Program-made: the position numbers and the translations under genes
Shown here: positions 58,662 to 64,000 of the stretch, in pieces
Layout of the letters: each line of letters starts with the position of its first letter
Position numbering within the stretch: the first letter of the stretch is position 1
The notes under the pieces: model-generated
What the model saw: the letters and a program-made list of their open reading frames with translations, nothing else
Database searches by the model: none
What the model was told of the DNA's origin: nothing
Source: Bacteroidales bacterium
GTDB taxonomy: Bacteria; Bacteroidota; Bacteroidia; Bacteroidales; UBA3824
Reading direction: 5' to 3'
Length of the DNA stretch: 64,000 nucleotides
Assembly (NCBI GenBank): GCA_016293845.1
Contig: JAEDDH010000013.1
Span: 1-64,000, forward strand

Positions 58662-59978
58662 TTAAAACAATATCGGAAGCACTTTAGGTTCTTCTAAAAG
58701 AAGGTCTTTATTTAAAGACTTGATTTCTTCGATAGCTTTTTCAATTTGTTCAATGGTGCTTGAGGCAGTCTCGATAGAAAAATCGGCAGTTTCGCCGCTA
58801 AATCGGTTGTGGCTGACTGTTTCGATATTAATCTGCTGATTGCCGATAGCTGTGGTAATCAAGCCCGTAGTGCCGGGAAGATTCTTGGTTTTGAACGACA
58901 CCAGATAGGGGAACTGAATTTTTTTGGCATCTCCCAAAGAGAAATTGTTCTTTTCGGTGTAAGTATCAGATTGTCCGTGGCGTGCAATAAACACAATGTC
59001 GGATACAATCGACATAGCAGTTTCGCTGCTGCCCGCGCCCTTGCCGATAAAGAAATGAGTTTTGGAATATTCAGCATCGAGTTTCACAGCGTTAACAGCG
59101 AAGTTTACGCTGGAAAGAATATTGTCGTTCTTTACAGCCATAGGACGGACGGTGGCAAAAATCTGATTGCCTTCGCGTTTGGCCATACAGATAAGCTTGA
59201 TAGAAGCGTTGATTTCAGAAGCAAAGTCGATGTCGTTTTTAGTGATATTCTCAATGCCTGTACGGGCGAGTCGCTCCATCGGAACGTCGATACCGAAAGC
59301 GAGTTTGATCAAGAGAATAAGCTTGTGGCTTGCGTCGCCGCCGTTGATATCGAGCGAGGGGTCGGCCTCGGCATATCCGTTGTGCTGAGCAAGTTTGAGA
59401 GCCGAGTCAAAATCGAGCCCCTTCTGCTGCATCTGTGTGAGGATATAGTTGCTGGTGCCGTTAAAAATACCGCACACCTCGTTGATAATGTCGCCGGTGA
59501 AACTCTCTTTGATACCTTTTATAATAGGAATAGCACCGCAAACAGCAGCCTCGTATCCGATTTTCACATTTTGTTTTTCAGCCTCCAAAAAAATATCCAC
59601 TCCGCGCTCGGCAAGCAGGGCCTTGTTGGCTGTTACAATGTTTTTGCCATTGTGCACCACGCCGAAACAGGTGTCGTGCACAAAGTTAGAAGTGCCGCCC
59701 ATAGTTTCTACCACCACGTCGATGTCGGGGTCGGCAAGCACTGTCTGAATATTTTTGGCGGCATCTCCGCGGCTGACTTCTGAGCCTTGGCCAATGAAAT
59801 ATTTCTTGTCGAGTCCAAAACGCTGGATAGCGGCAGGCGGATTAAGTTCGGCAATATATTTAAGGTTGATTTCGCGGCCTGCGCGTTTAGAAAGCAGGTC
59901 TTTCTGTTCGGTAAGAATCTTGGCTACGCCCCCTCCTACGGTACCGCAGCCCAATATTGCAATGTTTAACGGTTTCAT
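58662..59978 (-). CDS. hom: homoserine dehydrogenase
   Basis: A 438-residue monofunctional enzyme that reduces aspartate semialdehyde to homoserine for Thr, Met and Ile synthesis. The NAD(P) motif is ILGCGTVGGGVAKIL at 8-22. The catalytic domain has VCGIFNGTSNYILTQM near 190 and GYAEADPSLDINGGDASHK near 213-231. A C-terminal ACT domain (about 350-430) suggests threonine feedback. No aspartokinase is fused, unlike ThrA. Confidence 0.95.
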   Translation of the reverse strand: MKPLNIAILGCGTVGGGVAKILTEQKDLLSKRAGREINLKYIAELNPPAAIQRFGLDKKYFIGQGSEVSRGDAAKNIQTVLADPDIDVVVETMGGTSNFVHDTCFGVVHNGKNIVTANKALLAERGVDIFLEAEKQNVKIGYEAAVCGAIPIIKGIKESFTGDIINEVCGIFNGTSNYILTQMQQKGLDFDSALKLAQHNGYAEADPSLDINGGDASHKLILLIKLAFGIDVPMERLARTGIENITKNDIDFASEINASIKLICMAKREGNQIFATVRPMAVKNDNILSSVNFAVNAVKLDAEYSKTHFFIGKGAGSSETAMSIVSDIVFIARHGQSDTYTEKNNFSLGDAKKIQFPYLVSFKTKNLPGTTGLITTAIGNQQINIETVSHNRFSGETADFSIETASSTIEQIEKAIEEIKSLNKDLLLEEPKVLPILF

Positions 59979-60218
59979 TTATGTGTATAAAAATTAACGG
60001 TGCAATTTAATAATAATTTTTGTTAATAACCCTCATCGGGAGCAAAGTTTTTTCATAAAAAGGAAAATCTTTTTTTTGACAAAAAAATTTTGTAGTTTGA
60101 TTTATTAATAGTATATTGCAGTGGTAAAAAAATCAAGTGAGACAATAGGGAAATTGCATTATTATCAACTAATTGCAAATTTTAATTATACAAACAACTA
60201 CTCAAACTCAAAGCCGTT

Positions 60219-60719
60219 ATGGAAAAATTGAATATCTTGGCAGCTGCTTTAATCATACTTTTAACGATACCCGGATGCAGCAGCTCTGTCCCACATTCGG
60301 GATTAGAGGCTCAAAACACCGGAACAGAAGCCACAACTCCGGTTGCCGACCAATCAACGTTGATCGACACTATAGACCAATATGTAAACACCATACGCGA
60401 ACATGGCGACCAATTTGACTTTAAGCGTACCAAAATAGACAACGGATATGCCGTAGTGTGCGCGCTCAATGGCGATGTGGTAAAGGTATCGATACTCGAC
60501 AGCATTGGCTGCAGCACCGATTATTACATCCGCTCGTCGCAACCTGTATTTATGAACCGCAATGTGTTTTTTGACGTGGACTCGTCGTATATGGAAAGCG
60601 CATACTACATCGACGGCAAGGTATACAAATATTTTTGCGATGGATTTGAAATAACAGACAAGGCCGCCGTGGATCAGATTACACTCTTAACCCGCAACGA
60701 CCTTGCAGCCAAACTATAA
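60219..60719 (+). CDS. small lipoprotein of unknown function
   Basis: A 166-residue protein with a lipoprotein signal peptide and lipobox TIPGC (Cys20), then a Ser/Thr-rich linker and a domain of about 110 residues with alternating strands (YVFD-like VFFDVDSSYMESAYYIDGKVYKY pattern split over several strands). No family recognised. It is convergent with fabG and the 16-bp gap between them contains no clear terminator. Confidence 0.6.
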   Translation: MEKLNILAAALIILLTIPGCSSSVPHSGLEAQNTGTEATTPVADQSTLIDTIDQYVNTIREHGDQFDFKRTKIDNGYAVVCALNGDVVKVSILDSIGCSTDYYIRSSQPVFMNRNVFFDVDSSYMESAYYIDGKVYKYFCDGFEITDKAAVDQITLLTRNDLAAKL

Positions 60720-60734
60720 TCCGCTAAAAATTAA

Positions 60735-61463
60735 TCAGCCCATCAGGCCGCCGGTGATGGCGATACATTCGCCGGTGATATAAGCTGCTGCATCCGAAGC
60801 AAGGAAGGCGACAAGCTCGGCCACCTCGTCGGCCTGGCCAAAACGTCCGAGGGCGATAGTTTTGATAAGTTCTTCTTCGTTGAGGCCTTCGGTCATATCT
60901 GTGCGGATAAAACCGGGAGCAACGGCATTGACTGTGATATTCTTTTTACCCACCTCTTTTGAAAGGGCTTTGGTGGCAGCGATGACAGCACCCTTAGAAG
61001 CCGAATAGTTGGTTTGTCCGGGTAAGCCGATCAAGCCCGACACCGATGCCATATTGATAATACGTCCGTGTTTTTTGCGGACCATTTTTGACAACACAGC
61101 ACGGGTAACATTGTAGAAACCGTTGATAGTGATAGTGGTAACGGCAGCCCAATCTTCTTTTGGCATAAGGGGCAGAAGGTTGTCTTTGCGTATGCCGGCG
61201 TTGTTTACAAGCACGTCGATATATTCGCCCTTGTTGTCGTTCATCCATTTTTCAATGGCTGCAGTGGTTTCTTCGTAGTTGGCAACATCGAATTTTATTA
61301 ATTCGCCCTCCTGACCGGCCTGTTTGGTAAGTTCAAGTGTCTCTTGGGCCTTTGCCTGGTTCGACACATAGTTGATAAGCACCTTGTATCCTTGGCTTGC
61401 AAGTTTGATGCAGATTGCGCGTCCAAGACCGCGGCTTCCTCCTGTTACTAATGCGTATTTCAT
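60735..61463 (-). CDS. fabG: 3-oxoacyl-ACP reductase (FabG-like)
   Basis: A 242-residue SDR with TGGSRGLGRAI at 8-18, the structural NNAG near 87 and the catalytic Ser-Tyr-Lys set (MASVSGLIG, then YSASKG near 150). It reduces 3-oxoacyl-ACP to 3-hydroxyacyl-ACP. The sequence is closest in style to FabG copies of polyene-type clusters, but a housekeeping role is equally possible. It is 9 kb from the acyl locus, which lacks a ketoreductase of its own, so it could serve it in trans. Confidence 0.9.
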   Translation of the reverse strand: MKYALVTGGSRGLGRAICIKLASQGYKVLINYVSNQAKAQETLELTKQAGQEGELIKFDVANYEETTAAIEKWMNDNKGEYIDVLVNNAGIRKDNLLPLMPKEDWAAVTTITINGFYNVTRAVLSKMVRKKHGRIINMASVSGLIGLPGQTNYSASKGAVIAATKALSKEVGKKNITVNAVAPGFIRTDMTEGLNEEELIKTIALGRFGQADEVAELVAFLASDAAAYITGECIAITGGLMG

Positions 61464-61475
61464 ATTGTTATGGTG

Positions 61476-62366
61476 TTAATAATAAAGTTCGTCTTCGTCG
61501 GCAAGAATATATTTGCGGGTGTAGTACCATGTGGTAACAAGGCTCAAGGCTAATCCCATCAATACTATTACCAGCAGTGTGGTAGGAAACGCGGTGACAG
61601 CCGCAACACCCTCGACAATTTTTTCGATAAACTTAACTGTCAAAGTTAAACATAAAATTGCAAACGCAATAGAAAACAAGGATTGAAAAAATGCTCGTTT
61701 TAGATAGGGTTTGCTTACATTCCATGTAGTGGCGCCAATAAGTTTGGCTGTGCGTATGTCGAACCTCTTACCCGATAGCTGCAACCTTACGGTGTTACTA
61801 ATAAAGATAATAGTAATAATTAACAAAAGCACACTCACAGTAAAGACAATAGAAGAAATTTTGTTAAGCACCGAAGTAGAATTGCGCCAAACATTGTGAG
61901 GGAAATTAACCTCGTCGACCACATTGTTGGTTTTAAGGCGTTTGCTCAGCGATTTGATACTGTCGAGAGTGGCGTAACCGCTGTTGAGTTTTACCTCTAT
62001 ACGCGACATAAGCGGATTTTTGCCATCGAGAATAGCCACAAAATCTTCACCGAGTTCTTCTTTGAGTTCGTCGGCAGCATCGTCTTTGGATATAAACTTG
62101 CTATCGCGCACAAACGGATAGGCGGCCAACTGCTTGCGAAATTGCTCAATAGAAGCCAAACTGCTGTTGTCGTTTAAAGTGACGGTAAGTTTGATATTGC
62201 TGCGAAACATATCGCTGATATGCTGTGTATTAAACATCAGCATACAAAAAAGCCCCGACATATACAGCACCAACGCAATACAGATCGTGGTGGATATGGT
62301 AGACATAAATAATTTGCGCCTATAAAACTTATTTGCCGAAGGGCGCGGATTTTCTGTTTGTTCCAT
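61476..62366 (-). CDS. ftsX: cell-division protein FtsX
   Basis: About 296 residues from ATG 62366. FtsX and FtsE form an ABC-type complex that activates periplasmic peptidoglycan hydrolases at the septum. The layout is one N-terminal helix, an extracytoplasmic domain (about 60-190, with FVRDSKFISKDDAADEL) and three C-terminal helices after VRLQLSGKRFDIRTAKLIGAT, a hallmark of FtsX. ftsE is not next to it, as is usual in this phylum. It is 12 bp upstream of fabG on the same strand. Confidence 0.9.
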   Translation of the reverse strand: MEQTENPRPSANKFYRRKLFMSTISTTICIALVLYMSGLFCMLMFNTQHISDMFRSNIKLTVTLNDNSSLASIEQFRKQLAAYPFVRDSKFISKDDAADELKEELGEDFVAILDGKNPLMSRIEVKLNSGYATLDSIKSLSKRLKTNNVVDEVNFPHNVWRNSTSVLNKISSIVFTVSVLLLIITIIFISNTVRLQLSGKRFDIRTAKLIGATTWNVSKPYLKRAFFQSLFSIAFAILCLTLTVKFIEKIVEGVAAVTAFPTTLLVIVLMGLALSLVTTWYYTRKYILADEDELYY

Positions 62367-62408
62367 TTTTTTTGATTCCTTGACGTTCCTTGTAGTAGTA
62401 ATTTGTTG

Positions 62409-62416
62409 CAAATATA
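62409..62416 (-). promoter_or_regulatory. -7 element of ftsX
   Basis: The minus strand reads TATATTTG followed by CAAC, 42 bp upstream of the ftsX ATG. Confidence 0.6.
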
Positions 62417-62463
62417 AACACAATTCTGTAAATTTGCGGCAAAAAGGTAAAAAATTATTTCCT

Positions 62464-62471
62464 TACCTTTG
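62464..62471 (+). promoter_or_regulatory. -7 element of gmd
   Basis: TACCTTTG, 25 bp before the gmd ATG. Confidence 0.6.
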
Positions 62472-62496
62472 TAATAAATTATCAGCATTAAAAACT

Positions 62497-63630
62497 ATGA
62501 GCAAAACAGCTTTAATAACAGGCATTACTGGTCAAGACGGAGCATACTTGGCTGAGTTCTTACTAAAAAAAGGATATATGGTACACGGAGTAAAACGCCG
62601 CAGTTCGCTTTTCAACACCGACCGTATCGACCATCTTTATCAAGACCCTCACGAAAAAAACCGAATGTTTAAACTTCATTACGGCGACCTCACCGACAGC
62701 ACCAACCTGATACGCATTGTGCAAGAAGTTAAACCCGACGAAATATACAACCTTGCCGCCATGAGCCACGTGGCAGTAAGTTTCGACACTCCCGAATACA
62801 CCGCCAACTCCGACGGTATTGGCACTCTGCGCCTGCTCGAAGCAATCCGCATACTTGGCTTAGAAAACCACACACGCATATACCAAGCCTCCACATCCGA
62901 GCTTTTTGGCAAAGTGCAGACTGTGCCCCAAAACGAGCAAACTCCATTTTATCCCCGTTCGCCATACGCCGCCGCCAAATTATACGCATATTGGATAATG
63001 GTAAACTACCGCGAGGCTTACAACATATTTGCATCCAACGGAATACTCTTCAACCACGAATCACCCGTCCGCGGCGAAACCTTTGTAACACGCAAAATTA
63101 CCCGCGCCGCTGCCCGCATTGCCCTTGGAATGCAAAAAGAGGTTTTCCTTGGCAACCTGAGCAGCAAACGCGACTGGGGACACGCCAAAGATTACGTCAA
63201 AGCTATGTGGATGATTCTCCAACACTCCAAACCCGACGATTTTGTAATAGCCACAGGCATCACCACCGAAGTGCGCGAATTTGTGCGCATGGCATTTGCC
63301 GAAACCGGAGTAAATGTAATATTTAAAGGTGTGGGCGTTGACGAAATTGGCATTGTTGACTCTATCAGCGACGACCCCAAATACCGCGACATAAAACAGC
63401 ACGTACACGCAGGCGACATTGTGGTAAGAGTAGACCCGCGATATTTCCGCCCCACCGAAGTTGACCTTTTGATTGGCGACAGCACCAAAGCCCGCACCCA
63501 GCTTGGCTGGCAGCCCGAATACGACCTGCCAAAACTTTGCGCCGAAATGGTTAACACCGACCTCAAACTTATGAAAAAAGACTGCTACTTGCACGAAGGC
63601 GGATTCAAAACTTTAAATTACTTTGAATAA
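62497..63630 (+). CDS. gmd: GDP-mannose 4,6-dehydratase
   Basis: 377 residues from ATG 62497. The NADP motif is ITGITGQDGAYLAEFLL at 7-23. The catalytic Thr/Glu/Tyr/Lys set is in ASTSELFG and SPYAAAKLYAYW near 155. It makes GDP-4-keto-6-deoxymannose for GDP-fucose. The fcl gene follows 14 bp downstream, so the pair supplies fucose for surface glycans, important for gut Bacteroidales. Confidence 0.96.
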   Translation: MSKTALITGITGQDGAYLAEFLLKKGYMVHGVKRRSSLFNTDRIDHLYQDPHEKNRMFKLHYGDLTDSTNLIRIVQEVKPDEIYNLAAMSHVAVSFDTPEYTANSDGIGTLRLLEAIRILGLENHTRIYQASTSELFGKVQTVPQNEQTPFYPRSPYAAAKLYAYWIMVNYREAYNIFASNGILFNHESPVRGETFVTRKITRAAARIALGMQKEVFLGNLSSKRDWGHAKDYVKAMWMILQHSKPDDFVIATGITTEVREFVRMAFAETGVNVIFKGVGVDEIGIVDSISDDPKYRDIKQHVHAGDIVVRVDPRYFRPTEVDLLIGDSTKARTQLGWQPEYDLPKLCAEMVNTDLKLMKKDCYLHEGGFKTLNYFE

Positions 63631-63644
63631 ACTGCTGAATACCA

Positions 63645-64000
63645 ATGAACAAAGATAGCAAAATATATGTAGCCGGCAATCGCGGACTTGTTGGCAGCGC
63701 CATTACAGCCGCATTACGCAAAAAAGGATACAACAATCTTGTGTTTACCCCTCACGCAAAATACGACCTCATCGACACCAAAACCGTTGAGGCATTTTTT
63801 GAAAAAGAGCGACCCGAATATGTGTTTCAATCGGCGGCTCACGTGGGCGGAATTATTGCCAACCTTACTTACCGTGCCGATTTTATCTATCAAAACCTTA
63901 TGATAGAAACCAACATTATCAATTCGGCATACAAATACGGAGCAAAAAAACTGCTCTTCCTCGGTTCAAGCTGCATCTATCCCAAAAATCCGCCGCAGCC
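63645..64000 (+). CDS. fcl: GDP-L-fucose synthase, partial at window edge
   Basis: The first 118 codons of a GDP-4-keto-6-deoxymannose epimerase/reductase; the rest is outside the window. It has the NADP motif VAGNRGLVGSAI, AAHVGGI and GSSCIYPK, the last with the catalytic serine/cysteine region of the family. It performs the final two steps of GDP-fucose synthesis and is co-transcribed with gmd. Confidence 0.93.
   Translation, partial: MNKDSKIYVAGNRGLVGSAITAALRKKGYNNLVFTPHAKYDLIDTKTVEAFFEKERPEYVFQSAAHVGGIIANLTYRADFIYQNLMIETNIINSAYKYGAKKLLFLGSSCIYPKNPPQ

Noticed and set aside
58809..59783. Open frame of 324 codons opposite hom
   Set aside because: Antisense to conserved homoserine dehydrogenase sequence, no domain seen.

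Overview
The window looks like a chromosomal segment of a Bacteroidales-type member of the Bacteroidota. Most transcription units start with the Bacteroides-type -7 element TAnnTTTG, and start codons lack Shine-Dalgarno sequences. The gene content also fits: a FeoA-FeoB fusion, DUF2723, DUF3078 and DUF3098 proteins, a type IX secretion C-terminal sorting domain, futalosine-type menaquinone synthesis, a long EF-Ts, and the L21-L27, L13-S9 and S2-EF-Ts operons. Nothing points to a phage, plasmid or integrated element; the accessory parts are toxin-antitoxin genes, gene relics and short repeats.

Layout. 0-2 kb: a 7-bp repeat array running into a biotinyl-domain protein, queE, a RelE-type toxin-antitoxin pair and the scar of another. 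2-8.6 kb: FeoAB, a gene-free 750-bp spacer, a helical protein of unknown function, a zinc-ribbon/TPM pair and a ferredoxin. 8.7-10 kb: two tandem toxin-antitoxin modules, one with a nonsense-broken toxin. 10-20 kb: minus-strand cell-envelope genes (cvfB, cvpA, polysaccharide deacetylase, DUF2723, SGNH esterase, large ABCG-like transporter). 20-34 kb: secreted proteins and lipoproteins mixed with cofactor genes (nnr, ribF, thyA, folA, folE, mqnB) and rsmI. 34-45 kb: a Y_Y_Y/GAF/PAS/SpoIIE phosphatase, a sugar kinase, serS, rpmA-rplU, a bifunctional nuclease, an initiator tRNA, galE and an HU/SPOR protein. 45-53 kb: a fatty-acid/polyene-like biosynthetic locus. 53-64 kb: translation genes, small membrane proteins, hom, fabG, ftsX and the start of the GDP-fucose pathway (gmd, fcl).

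The strongest candidate for an undescribed system is the 45.2-52.8 kb locus. Two CrtI/RetSat-like flavoproteins bracket an acyltransferase, a ketosynthase, an acyl carrier protein, two hotdog dehydratase-like proteins and a thioesterase. Its first promoter overlaps a perfect 14-bp palindrome. It could build and modify a special acyl chain with a ketoreductase supplied in trans, possibly the fabG at 60.7 kb. The second theme is toxin-antitoxin modularity: three antitoxins share an N-terminus, yet each is paired with a different toxin family (RelE-like, PIN, YoeB-like), and two carry an identical 43-nt 5' region. Several relics were read directly from the sequence: a YoeB-like toxin with a stop at its WSR tryptophan, an antitoxin/PIN deletion scar, a C-terminal aminopeptidase C fragment and a secreted protein with a one-base frameshift.
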